Assembly: GCA_009776395.1 (NCBI GenBank)
Contig: WRNX01000018.1
Coordinates: 1 to 16,250, forward strand
DNA: 16,250 nt
Source: Lentimicrobiaceae bacterium
GTDB taxonomy: Bacteria; Bacteroidota; Bacteroidia; Bacteroidales; WCHB1-69
Reading direction: 5' to 3'
The notes beneath the pieces are model-generated. The model saw only the letters and a list, made by a program, of their open reading frames with translations, searched no databases and had not been told where the DNA came from. The translations under genes and the position numbers were made by a program. This document shows, in pieces, positions 1-7,231 of this stretch (positions are counted from its first letter, which is position 1; every line of letters begins with the position of its first letter).

Positions 1-321
1 AGAAATTTAATTTATGATAGAGATAATGATGTTGTAATAGAATACGATATTTTATTATTTAATGGAACAAGTGTAGCCATTATTGAGGTAAAATTTAATG
101 CCAAACCGAAAAATATTAAAGTAGAAAAGTTACTATCAAGAATAGATACTTTTAAGATTCTTAACCCTGAATACAAAAATTACGGCATCTATTTGGGCGT
201 GGCTGCGTTGTCGTTTAAAAAGCAGACGGCAAAGGAATTGCATAGCGCAGGTATCGCGACCATTCATCAAGTAGGTAAAAAAATGGTAGTGTATGATAAA
301 GAGGTAAAGTGTTTTAATTAA
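1..321 (+). CDS. PD-(D/E)XK nuclease-like protein, C-terminal part (5' end outside window)
   Basis: Frame 1 is open from the first base to a TAA at 319-321, giving 106 C-terminal residues; the start lies upstream of the window. The fragment reads EYDILLFNG followed by AIIEVKFNAK, which fits the D...(D/E)xK core of PD-(D/E)XK nuclease folds: Asp in EYD, then Glu-Val-Lys in IEVKF. The later segments (PEYKNYGIYLGVAALSF, then GIATIHQVGKKMVVYD) resemble the small Bacteroidota family I remember as DUF3782/PD-(D/E)XK nuclease-like, often encoded in genomes near repeats. Whether it cuts DNA, and which substrate, cannot be told from this part. The octamer repeat block begins at the stop codon. Confidence 0.7.
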   Translation, partial: RNLIYDRDNDVVIEYDILLFNGTSVAIIEVKFNAKPKNIKVEKLLSRIDTFKILNPEYKNYGIYLGVAALSFKKQTAKELHSAGIATIHQVGKKMVVYDKEVKCFN

Positions 322-490
322 TTTAGATTTAAAAATTTAAAAATTTAAAAATTTAAAAATTTAAAAAAATAACCATTTAGATTTAAAAATTTAAAAATTT
401 AAAAATTTAAAAAATAACCATTTAGATTTAAAAATCTTAAATCTTTAAATCTTTAAATCTTTAAATCTTTAAATCTTTAAATTAACTAAT
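321..490. repeat. Nested octamer tandem repeat block
   Basis: Three blocks begin with ATTTAGATTTAAAA, at 321, 375 and 420. Each continues with tandem ATTTAAAA octamers: five copies in the first, four in the second, one in the third. The first two blocks close with AATAACC. The third switches at 434 to a second octamer, ATCTTTAA, with about five copies to 480, then AATTAACTAATCAC. So the region has two levels of repetition: an 8-bp unit inside a 45-54 bp superunit. It fills the whole gap between the nuclease-like gene and the RHS stub. No coding potential or promoter was recognised in it. The final ACTAATCAC echoes, in reverse complement, the GATTAGT heptamers at 3409-3422. Confidence 0.9.
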
Positions 491-492
491 CA

Positions 493-765
493 CTAAATAA
501 GGGGGTTATGATAGAGATGACCGCATCTTGTTCTGGCTGAAATTCCCGCCAGATTCCATTTCATCCCCCATAATCCCATGCCCCCCATGCTGTTGTGAAC
601 TATGGAGAAGTTGGGTTGCATACCATTTGTGCCAGGAATTACTTCAATAGGAATGGTGTAGGTAGCGGCACCCATGGGAGTTACGTCTATTTCGTCCGGA
701 ATAGCGCCTACTGGATTAGATGTTTGTGCGTGAAGCACCATAAAACTTGCAAAAAAAAATGAACG
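493..765 (-). pseudogene. RHS/SpvB-type protein N-terminal stub, broken at both ends
   Basis: The minus frame 765 to 493 encodes the end of a signal peptide (SFFFASFMVLHAQ) followed by about 75 residues typical of the N-terminus of Bacteroidota RHS/SpvB-like proteins: GAIPDEIDVTPMGAATYTI, then PNFSIVHNSMGG, then GMKWNLAGISARTRCGHLYHN. Such proteins normally run to many hundreds or thousands of residues, secreted or toxin-related; this one stops at 493-495. The signal peptide has no start: the frame is closed by TAA at 766-768, and no ATG exists in any minus frame between 742 and 800. An ATG at 739-741 lies within the hydrophobic segment and would give an 82-residue protein without a usable signal. 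A nine-T run at 751-759 (minus strand) is a possible slippage site. I infer a decayed gene or a silent cassette fragment. Confidence 0.7.
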
Positions 766-800
766 TTAATTGGTAAAAGGTTTACCCTATAGCCTGTTTT

Positions 801-1592
801 TTATTGCAAAGAGTTAACGAATTGAATATAACGGCTTTCAAAATATTCGCCTTGTTTTCCGCCTAAAGCGCTCCACTCTTTTTCCACTCTCGATATTCTG
901 TCTTTATCTGCGGGGTGCGTGCTTAAAAAAACGGGGGTTGTGGTTTGTGAGTCCATTTTTCTAAAAAAATCTGCCACTCCACGCGCATCCCATTCGGTTG
1001 GGTAGGTATAGTTTACCGCATATTTATCTGCTTCAAACTCATCGCTTCGGGAAAATTGCAATTCGGCTAATCCTGAGGCTAACTGTGCAGCAATATTTAC
1101 CCATTGGTTTGAATTTTTCCCAAGCAACATGGAAAGCATTAGATCAATTCCATACGCTTTTGTGAGTTGGGCGGTAGAATGTCGGCGCGCCACATGCGCC
1201 ATTTCATGCGCCATAACACCAGTAAACTCGGCTTCATTGTCAAGCGCTTTAATTAATCCTGTGTAAAAATAGAGATAACCGCCCGGCACCGCAAAAGCAT
1301 TTATAGTGGCATCATCTCTAATTATTCGTACTTTCCAATTAAATCTATCGGCATAATCTATTTTTCCGGTTGCCAACAGGTTGTTTTTAAATTGATTAAT
1401 CATAGAATACGCTTCAGAATATTGATTTTCTGAAAGAATAATAAATTCTGGATTTGCCATAATCTCCTGGTCAAATTGTGCACCAAATTGAATATCATCA
1501 TCTACTGAAAAGATATTCAATTTTTTTTCGCAAGATGCGCCGAATAAAGCGATTAATAGCGCTAAAATAAAAGTTACATTAAGTTTTTTCAT
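801..1592 (-). CDS. M48-family zinc metalloprotease, lipoprotein
   Basis: This is a 263-residue periplasmic or outer-membrane-anchored peptidase of the M48 (BepA/YfgC, LoiP-like) type, expected to act in envelope protein quality control. It has a signal peptide MKKLNVTFILALLIALFGAS with a lipidation cysteine at 21. The zinc motif HEMAH is at 129-133. The third ligand is Glu185 in DEFEAD, with Asp189. The substrate-cleft motif STHPADKDR begins at 224. Upstream of the catalytic helix, NAFAVPGGYLYFYTG (from 98) is the usual M48 strand region. An ATG at 1635-1637 would add 15 residues lying inside tgt; I chose 1590-1592 because it starts the lipoprotein signal cleanly and leaves only 2 bp to the tgt stop. 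It is co-oriented with tgt and probably co-transcribed. Confidence 0.92.
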   Translation of the reverse strand: MKKLNVTFILALLIALFGASCEKKLNIFSVDDDIQFGAQFDQEIMANPEFIILSENQYSEAYSMINQFKNNLLATGKIDYADRFNWKVRIIRDDATINAFAVPGGYLYFYTGLIKALDNEAEFTGVMAHEMAHVARRHSTAQLTKAYGIDLMLSMLLGKNSNQWVNIAAQLASGLAELQFSRSDEFEADKYAVNYTYPTEWDARGVADFFRKMDSQTTTPVFLSTHPADKDRISRVEKEWSALGGKQGEYFESRYIQFVNSLQ

Positions 1593-1594
1593 AT

Positions 1595-2728
1595 TTATAA
1601 TTTTTTTGAAATTTTGGGTAATATTTCTGATTTCCATAACGTAAAAGTTCCCTCTTCTATTTTTTTCCTTGCTGTTTTTACCAAATCTAAATAAAAATGC
1701 AAATTGTGAATACTTCCTATCATGGGTCCCAACATCTCTTCCGAAACATATAAATGACGTAAGTAAGCGCGGGTATATTCTTTATCTGCAAACAGATCAC
1801 TTTTAGTATCAATAGGAGTAAAATCGTATTTCCATTTTTCATTTCTCATATTCATTATGCCATTCCATGTGAAAATCATGCCATTGCGCCCGTTTCGGGT
1901 CGGCATTACACAATCGAACATATCAATACCCAAAGCGATACATTCCAAAATATTAGCGGGTGTTCCCACACCCATCAAATATCTGGGTTTATCTTTGGGC
2001 AGAATTTGGCAGCATATATCGGTCATTTCATACATCAGTTCTGTAGGTTCTCCTACTGAAACACCGCCAATAGCATTTCCTTCACGGTTTTGAGACGCAA
2101 TAAATTCTGCTGATTTTATGCGTAAATCTTTACAAACACTTCCCTGCACAATGGGAAACAACGTTTGTTCATATCCATAAAGTGGCTCGGTGTTATCAAA
2201 ATGCGCACAGCATCTTTCCAACCATTGATGCGTAATCTCCATAGATTTTTTTGCGTACTCGTATTCACAGGGATAGGGTGGACATTCATCAAAAGCCATC
2301 ACTAGATCGGCGCCGATAATACGCTGAATATCCATCACTTTCTCCGGACTGAACAGATGTTTTGAGCCATCAATATGCGACTGAAACCACACGCCCTCCT
2401 CTGGTTTTATTTTGCGTTTATGACTTAATGAAAATACCTGATAGCCACCACTATCTGTTAAAATTGGAAGATTCCATCCGGTAAATTTGTGCAGTCCGCC
2501 AGCTTGTTGCAATACTTCCAATCCGGGACGCAGATATAAATGGTAAGTATTTCCCAAAATGATTTGGGCTTTCACATCCTCTCTTACATTTTTGATATGC
2601 AATGCTTTCACGGCACCAGCAGTACCTACCGGCATAAAAATGGGCGTTTCTATTTGTCCATGCGCAGTTTTAAGGATACCGGCACGGGCAGAAGATTTAG
2701 GATCGGAATATTGTAGAATAAAGTTCAT
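1595..2728 (-). CDS. tgt: Queuine/preQ1 tRNA-guanine transglycosylase
   Basis: This 377-residue enzyme exchanges guanine for preQ1 at position 34 of GUN-anticodon tRNAs, in queuosine synthesis. The family signatures are complete: TDSGGYQVFSL from 91 (catalytic Asp92), FDECPPYP from 146, GGVSVGEP at 221-228, LMGVGTP from 251, and nucleophile Asp272 in FDCVMPTRNGRNG. The C-terminal zinc site is odd. The usual CxCxxC stretch is replaced around 310-317 by SDLFADKE, while the fourth ligand, His341 in SIHNL, remains. I recall the same loss in other Bacteroidota Tgt proteins, so it is likely lineage-typical, not damage. The length is normal. The gene heads a minus-strand pair with the M48 protease, and the 168-bp gap to the divergent TlpA-like gene should hold its promoter. 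Confidence 0.97.
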   Translation of the reverse strand: MNFILQYSDPKSSARAGILKTAHGQIETPIFMPVGTAGAVKALHIKNVREDVKAQIILGNTYHLYLRPGLEVLQQAGGLHKFTGWNLPILTDSGGYQVFSLSHKRKIKPEEGVWFQSHIDGSKHLFSPEKVMDIQRIIGADLVMAFDECPPYPCEYEYAKKSMEITHQWLERCCAHFDNTEPLYGYEQTLFPIVQGSVCKDLRIKSAEFIASQNREGNAIGGVSVGEPTELMYEMTDICCQILPKDKPRYLMGVGTPANILECIALGIDMFDCVMPTRNGRNGMIFTWNGIMNMRNEKWKYDFTPIDTKSDLFADKEYTRAYLRHLYVSEEMLGPMIGSIHNLHFYLDLVKTARKKIEEGTFTLWKSEILPKISKKL

Positions 2729-2858
2729 AAAATTACAATTTGCAAATAACGTATTATTTTTAAAATTTCAGAAATTTAACCATCATATTATCCCCAAAAA
2801 AAGAGGAACATGTAATTTTGGTTACAAAAAAAGAAAAACGATAATAGCAATAAAATTA

Positions 2859-2866
2859 TATTTTTG
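2859..2866 (+). promoter_or_regulatory. Candidate -7 box for the TlpA-like gene
   Basis: TATTTTTG matches the Bacteroidota -7 consensus TAnnTTTG and lies 30 bp before the ATG at 2897. No TTTG lies at the expected 19-21 bp upstream, so support is partial. A second TAnnTTTG match (2813-2820) also lacks a good -33 element. The rest of the 2729-2896 gap is AT-rich, and I saw no other clear signal in it; I could not find a convincing tgt promoter. Confidence 0.4.
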
Positions 2867-2896
2867 CCACCTTAATTAACACATATCATTATTTCT

Positions 2897-3403
2897 ATGA
2901 AAAAAACAGTTCTATTATTATTTACAATCTGCCTGTTAACTTTCTCTTTTGCGCAAGAAAAAGCAAAACCCACACTCCCTTCCGTTGACATTAAAACATT
3001 AGACGGAAAAGTTTTTAACACTAAAAATATTCAAAACGACGGAAAACCTGTCCTGATTAGCCTCTGGGCTACGTGGTGCAAACCCTGCATCGCAGAACTT
3101 ATGGCGATTAACGATCTGTATGACGAATGGCAGGAGGAAACCGGCGTAGTACTCTACGCCATCTCTATTGATGATACAAAAACCGCCGCAAAAGTTGCCC
3201 CTTTTGTGAATGGAAAAGGATGGGACTACATTGTGCTTCAAGATATTAATTGGGATTTTAAACGCGCCATGAATGTGGTAGATGTGCCTTTCCTATGCCT
3301 TTTGAATGGAAACGGCGAAATAGTATGGTCGCACACCTCTTATGCCCCAGGATCCGAAAAAGAAGTATTTGAGTTAGTGAAGAAAGTGATTAATGATCAG
3401 TGA
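2897..3403 (+). CDS. TlpA-like exported thioredoxin-fold protein
   Basis: This 168-residue protein is a TlpA/ResA-type thiol-disulfide protein. It has a signal peptide (about 1-19, ending SFA before Gln20), so it acts in the periplasm. The thioredoxin fold follows: PVLISLWATWCKPC with active-site cysteines 61 and 64, the strand VVLYAISID from 84, and the cis-proline loop DVPFLCLL (Pro131). Such proteins usually reduce or oxidise cysteines of exported partners. The next two genes encode an outer-membrane barrel with a C-terminal cysteine pair and an Omp28-type lipoprotein with a CxxC, so they are candidate partners (inference). The 3' end lies in a GATCAGT/GATTAGT heptamer array: the last codons and the TGA are repeat sequence. 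Confidence 0.9.
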   Translation: MKKTVLLLFTICLLTFSFAQEKAKPTLPSVDIKTLDGKVFNTKNIQNDGKPVLISLWATWCKPCIAELMAINDLYDEWQEETGVVLYAISIDDTKTAAKVAPFVNGKGWDYIVLQDINWDFKRAMNVVDVPFLCLLNGNGEIVWSHTSYAPGSEKEVFELVKKVINDQ

Positions 3404-3474
3404 TCAGTGATTAGTGATTAGTGATTAAATTTGTAACTTGTAACTCGTAACTCGTAACTAAAATCTTAAATCTT
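3395..3474. repeat. Mixed heptamer tandem repeats
   Basis: Back-to-back heptamers cover the end of the TlpA-like gene and the whole gap to the next start codon. They are GATCAGT twice (3395-3408), GATTAGT twice (3409-3422) and a degenerate GATTAAA; then TTGTAAC twice (3431-3444) and TCGTAAC twice (3445-3458); then AATCTTAAATCTT directly before the ATG at 3475. The TGA at 3401-3403 spans the junction of the first two copies. TTGTAAC is the exact reverse complement of the GTTACAA heptamer at 11490-11503. Confidence 0.92.
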
Positions 3475-5286
3475 ATGAAAAAAAAATACCTCTTACCTCT
3501 TTCTGCTTTCTGCTTTCTGCTTTCTGTTTCTGCCTTTGCCCAAACTAAAGTGGGCAACGGTACTATTAGCGGCGACTTCTCTTTCAACGGAATGTACTAT
3601 ATCCCCGATTCGCTCATCGGTGCAAGAGAAGTGGATTCGAAAGTGCGAGGCAATGCGTGGCTCAATCTCAACTATACTAATGGTGGATTCTCTGCTGGCG
3701 CAAGATACGAGTTCTACTTGTTTCCCCTGATTGACTTTCAAGACCTTAATTATCAAGGGCAAGGGATCACCAACTTTTTTGCCGATTATAAAAACGACTT
3801 TGTGCAAGTTACCGGAGGATATTTCTACGAACAGTTCGGGCAAGGTTTAACATTGCGTGCCTACGAAGACAGAAATTTGGGAATTGACAACAGCTTGCTC
3901 GGTGGCAGAGTGAAAGTAACCCCTTATAAAGGGATACAACTCAAAGGCGTATGGGGAATTGAAAGACACAACTTTAACCTCGACTACACAAAACGAAATG
4001 ATCAAGTGCGCGGATTAGACGGCGAAATAGCACTGGCAGATATGATCCCCAAACTTTCTGATAACGGTGTTACCCTAACTGTAGGAGGAAGTTTTGTGAG
4101 CAGATTTGAAAAAGCGGATGATAAAATGTTCAACATCTATATTGATACGCTTCAATACCCTGATTTTTATAATAAATATGTAGAAAAATATGGCGAGGTC
4201 GTTTTTATGCCCACCGATAAAATAAATGTTTTACAGTGTCAAGGGATGATTGTATCGGAAAATATTCCACAAAATGTGGCCACCTGGGCAACAAGACTGA
4301 ACTTTGGAATTAAAGGGTTTCGTTTGGAAGGAGAGTATGCCTCAAAAGTAAACGATCCCAATCTTTCTAACGAATATATCTATAAACGAGGCGAGGCATT
4401 GTTGGTGTCGGCTTCCTATTCCATGAAAGGACTCGGAGTATCGGCTTCTTTTTTGCGTGCCGATAATATGGATTTTCGTGCGCAACGGGATGCGTCCCCT
4501 GCGATTGCCGCCCTTATGCTCAACTACATTCCTGCCATTAACCGTCAATATTCGTATCAATTGTTGGGCAACTACAGTTACGCCAGCCAACCCAACGGAC
4601 AGATAGGCGCACAAGCGCAAATAAATTACCAAATTCCTAAAAAAACAAAAATCGGAGGAAGATATGGAACGGACATCACTGTGAATTACGCCCGATTTCA
4701 TGACCTGCAAAAAACATTTGTACCTCTCTCAGATTCTATTGGAAACATAACAGGAACAGAGGGTTACACTTCCAATTTTTTTGCGTTTGGTAAAAATTTG
4801 TTATATCAGGATATTGGTTTTGATATTTCCCGTCGCTTTGGAAAAAGTTGGAAGTTGATGCTGATGTACAATTATATTAACTACAATATGGTTTTACAAG
4901 GTCACCCCGGAATGCTTAACGGAAATCACGTGGGGTTTGAACTAACATGTAAAATTAATGATATTCATGCGTTGCGGTTAGAAAACCAATATTTATTTAT
5001 TCCCAAGAAAAACGATTTGGAAGAGAAAGATAAGGGCAGTTGGATTTTCATGTTGTTGGAGTATTCTATTTCGCCGAAATGGTTTATCACGTTGAGCGAC
5101 CAGTGGCATGTTGGGAATGAGAAGAAATTGCACTATCCTAATGCAGCGGTGGCATTTGTGTACAACACCACCCGTATTGCGCTCAATTTTGGCAAAACCC
5201 GTGCGGGGATTCTGTGCGTGGGAGGCGTTTGCCGAACCGTCCCCGCATCGTATGGATTAGGTTTATCAGTAACTACAACATTCTAA
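3475..5286 (+). CDS. DUF6029-like outer-membrane beta-barrel protein
   Basis: This is a 603-residue exported protein with a signal peptide (1-22, ending SAFA before Gln23) and no other hydrophobic helix. Throughout it has alternating, aromatic-rich amphipathic strands and it ends in phenylalanine, as expected for an outer-membrane barrel. The segment GQGLTLRAYEDRNLGIDNS (122-140) and the C-terminal GKTRAG...CVGGVC...VPAS pattern match the Bacteroidota family I remember as DUF6029. Cys581 and Cys586 could form a disulfide. No biochemical function is known to me. It sits between the TlpA-like and Omp28-related genes, 15 bp before the latter, in an apparent operon. The signal-peptide codons contain four TTTCTGC-type heptamers (3500-3527). 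Confidence 0.8.
   Translation: MKKKYLLPLSAFCFLLSVSAFAQTKVGNGTISGDFSFNGMYYIPDSLIGAREVDSKVRGNAWLNLNYTNGGFSAGARYEFYLFPLIDFQDLNYQGQGITNFFADYKNDFVQVTGGYFYEQFGQGLTLRAYEDRNLGIDNSLLGGRVKVTPYKGIQLKGVWGIERHNFNLDYTKRNDQVRGLDGEIALADMIPKLSDNGVTLTVGGSFVSRFEKADDKMFNIYIDTLQYPDFYNKYVEKYGEVVFMPTDKINVLQCQGMIVSENIPQNVATWATRLNFGIKGFRLEGEYASKVNDPNLSNEYIYKRGEALLVSASYSMKGLGVSASFLRADNMDFRAQRDASPAIAALMLNYIPAINRQYSYQLLGNYSYASQPNGQIGAQAQINYQIPKKTKIGGRYGTDITVNYARFHDLQKTFVPLSDSIGNITGTEGYTSNFFAFGKNLLYQDIGFDISRRFGKSWKLMLMYNYINYNMVLQGHPGMLNGNHVGFELTCKINDIHALRLENQYLFIPKKNDLEEKDKGSWIFMLLEYSISPKWFITLSDQWHVGNEKKLHYPNAAVAFVYNTTRIALNFGKTRAGILCVGGVCRTVPASYGLGLSVTTTF
3500..3527 (+). repeat. TTTCTGC heptamer array inside signal-peptide codons
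   Basis: Three exact TTTCTGC copies and one TTTCTGT run from 3500 to 3527 within codons 9-18 of the barrel gene. As a heptamer does not divide by three, it is read in all three frames and yields the hydrophobic SAFCFLLSV core of the signal peptide. Confidence 0.9.
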
Positions 5287-5301
5287 AAAAAAAATCATAA
5301 A

Positions 5302-6195
5302 ATGAAAAACTTTACCCTATTCTTAGCCGCATTATTAGTTACAGTATTCTCCTGCAACAAAATAGATACCTCGCAGGAAGTTTTCGAGATTCTTCTACCT
5401 GTTGAAGTAACAAACTGGGATCCGGAATATGTCAAAACGGTAGTCCAAAAAATCTATGTAGAAGAATATACCGGACACACTTGCCTCTATTGCCCTGCTG
5501 GTGCAGCAATTTTGAAAACCATTATGGATGAAGACCCTACTGTTATTGTTACCGCCATTCATTGTACAAGCCTTGCCAATCCTATGAATAACGAATATTT
5601 CAACAAAGACTATAAAACCCCAATGGGAGATATACTCTGTGATGATTTTGATATTGCAGGACTTCCCAAAGCAACTATAAATAGAAGATTGATTAATCAA
5701 GGATGGGGCATTGATAGAAACCAATGGAAAAAAGAGATTGAAAACATTGACAGAGATAATGTGAGAGCAGGTATTGAATTGATATGTAACGTAGATGAAA
5801 CCAAACATGAAATTGAAGCCAAGGTAAGTGTTACCATTATTAAAGAGATTCCCAATCCTGTTCAACTTTGTTTGGTGTTGCAGCAAGACAGTATTATTTC
5901 AGGACAAATAGATGGCAGTAATTATATTCTTGACTATGAGCATAACCACATGCTGCGTGCAGGCTTCAAAGGAAATTACGGTATAAAACTCACTTCAACG
6001 GGTAAGGTGGATGAACAGTTAAAATATTCTACCACCTTTAAATTAAACTATGGAAACAGTTTTCCCTATTCTTTTGTTCCTGTTAATATCAATCAATGCA
6101 GCGTAGTTGCCTATTTACTTGATATGGAAACCAAAGAAGTGATACAGGTGGAAACTTATTCTATGAATCATTACAAGATAATGAATTTTAATTAA
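5302..6195 (+). CDS. Omp28-related outer-membrane lipoprotein
   Basis: This 297-residue lipoprotein has a signal peptide MKNFTLFLAALLVTVFS with Cys18 as lipidation site. The thioredoxin-like part starts near 49: KIYVEEYTGHTCLYCPAG with Cys61-x-x-Cys64, which is the Omp28 family signature, then VIVTAIHC (Cys88), and a cis-proline-like loop AGLPKATINR (Pro122). The C-terminal half is a beta-rich domain without recognisable motifs. The family was named after a Porphyromonas outer-membrane protein; its molecular role is not established. It follows the barrel gene by 15 bp and is the third exported, cysteine-paired product of the operon. The anchoring side of the membrane is inferred from the lipobox only. 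Confidence 0.85.
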   Translation: MKNFTLFLAALLVTVFSCNKIDTSQEVFEILLPVEVTNWDPEYVKTVVQKIYVEEYTGHTCLYCPAGAAILKTIMDEDPTVIVTAIHCTSLANPMNNEYFNKDYKTPMGDILCDDFDIAGLPKATINRRLINQGWGIDRNQWKKEIENIDRDNVRAGIELICNVDETKHEIEAKVSVTIIKEIPNPVQLCLVLQQDSIISGQIDGSNYILDYEHNHMLRAGFKGNYGIKLTSTGKVDEQLKYSTTFKLNYGNSFPYSFVPVNINQCSVVAYLLDMETKEVIQVETYSMNHYKIMNFN

Positions 6196-6239
6196 TATAA
6201 TAAAAAAAATTCTACATTTTCAATTAAGTCAAAATAAAT

Positions 6240-6614
6240 ATGAAAAAAATTATCCACACTGATCAAGCACCAAAAGCTATTGGACCGTACAGTCAAGCCA
6301 TTGAAATAAATGGAATGTTGTTTATTTCAGGGCAAATCCCAATAGTACCTGAAACAGGACAAATTCCGGAAAGTATTGAAGACCAAACAGAGCAAGTAAT
6401 GAAAAATATTGGTGCCATTTTAAATTTTGCAGGTTATGGATATGAACACGTTGTAAAATCAACTTGTTTATTGAGCGATATGGCAAACTTTAAGGTAATG
6501 AATGAAATTTACGGAAAATATTATTCAACAGCGCCACCTGCACGTGCAGCATTTGCTGTAAAAACATTACCGCTTAATGTATTGATTGAAATTGAAACCA
6601 TTGCTGTGAAGTAA
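6240..6614 (+). CDS. RidA/YjgF-family imine deaminase
   Basis: This 124-residue cytosolic protein belongs to the RidA family, which hydrolyses reactive 2-aminoacrylate and related enamines/imines to 2-keto acids, sparing PLP enzymes from damage. Family landmarks are AIGPYSQAI (13-21), FISGQIP (28-34), the substrate-carboxylate arginine in PPARAAF (Arg102), and Glu118 in LIEIETIAVK. The length is standard. It starts 44 bp after the Omp28 gene in the same direction; it may be read through from there, though the products look functionally unrelated. Only 3 bp separate its stop from that of the convergent TetR gene. The AT-rich 6196-6239 gap shows no clear promoter or terminator. Confidence 0.93.
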   Translation: MKKIIHTDQAPKAIGPYSQAIEINGMLFISGQIPIVPETGQIPESIEDQTEQVMKNIGAILNFAGYGYEHVVKSTCLLSDMANFKVMNEIYGKYYSTAPPARAAFAVKTLPLNVLIEIETIAVK

Positions 6615-6617
6615 TTT

Positions 6618-7190
6618 TTAATTTTGTTTAAAAAATTGTTCAATATCGACTTCGAAAAAAACAATTTTTCCGGTCTCTGAAAGAATTGGAGCAAAAAGAA
6701 AGGGAATATATTCTGTGTATAGAAATCTATCACTCAACAAAAGGAACAAAGTATTAAAAATAAAAAAATAAGCAAAAACTTTTATGTCGGTATCTATTCT
6801 AAATAGTTCTTCTTTAATTCCCAATTTAATTATTTTTTCCAACTGTTCAATAAATGGGCTTTCATGTTCATATTGTTCGATAAACGCCTCTTGATTTTTT
6901 TGAAAAAAAAAGAATTCATTTTTTTTACAGTATTGTAATTCAAATAGAAACATCAACAATTTTTCCACAGCGTTATTAGAAAATTCCGTTCGGATTAAAA
7001 ACCTATCACATGTTTTTTTTTGCCAGTATTCTATCAAACTACGTTCTAAATTAACTTTTGATATATATCTATTAAACAAAGTTTTTTTTGAAATACCTAC
7101 AGATGCAGCAACGGCTTGTAAAGAATGTTTAAATCCATTGGAAAGATAATACCTAAAAATTGGATCAATTTTTACATTGTTTTTATTCAT
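6618..7190 (-). CDS. TetR/AcrR-family transcriptional regulator
   Basis: This 190-residue protein has an N-terminal TetR-type helix-turn-helix: GFKHSLQAVAASVGISKKTL, then FNRYISKVNLERSLIEYW (about 19-56), matching the usual pattern of a recognition helix followed by Y/F and a Lys-x-x-Leu segment. The C-terminal ligand domain (60-190) is aromatic- and isoleucine-rich and matches no family I can name. It is divergent from the DUF4340-ribD pair across a 63-bp gap that has promoters in both directions and an AAATG-N5-CATTT inverted repeat, so it may control itself and that operon (inference). The gene has many long T/A runs and appears more AT-rich than the flanking metabolic genes. Confidence 0.88.
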   Translation of the reverse strand: MNKNNVKIDPIFRYYLSNGFKHSLQAVAASVGISKKTLFNRYISKVNLERSLIEYWQKKTCDRFLIRTEFSNNAVEKLLMFLFELQYCKKNEFFFFQKNQEAFIEQYEHESPFIEQLEKIIKLGIKEELFRIDTDIKVFAYFFIFNTLFLLLSDRFLYTEYIPFLFAPILSETGKIVFFEVDIEQFFKQN

Positions 7191-7198
7191 CTTTTTTT

Positions 7199-7231
7199 TT
7201 TGGCAAAATTAGTAAAAATGATGTACATTTG
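7199..7231 (+). promoter_or_regulatory. Promoter of the DUF4340-ribD operon, with possible TetR operator
   Basis: TTTG at 7199-7202, a 21-bp spacer and TACATTTG at 7224-7231 form a good Bacteroidota promoter, 22 bp before the ATG at 7254. The inverted repeat AAATG (7216-7220) ATGTA CATTT (7226-7230), with the perfect palindrome ATGTACAT (7221-7228), overlaps the -7 box, where a repressor would block the polymerase. On the minus strand TAATTTTG (7211-7204) is a -7 match for the TetR gene, but its nearest TTTG leaves a 25-bp spacer. Confidence 0.6.

Noticed and set aside
321..490. CRISPR array
   Set aside because: Repeats are 8 bp and directly tandem, without unique spacers, and there are no cas genes.
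1593..1637. 15-residue upstream extension of the M48 protease
   Set aside because: It lies inside the 3' end of tgt and would bury the lipoprotein signal peptide.
2559..2879. Plus-strand open frame of 106 codons
   Set aside because: Mostly antisense to the 5' part of tgt, with no recognisable domain or start context.
5395..5886. Minus-strand open frame of 163 codons
   Set aside because: Shadow of the Omp28-related gene; the plus frame has a lipoprotein signal and family motifs.
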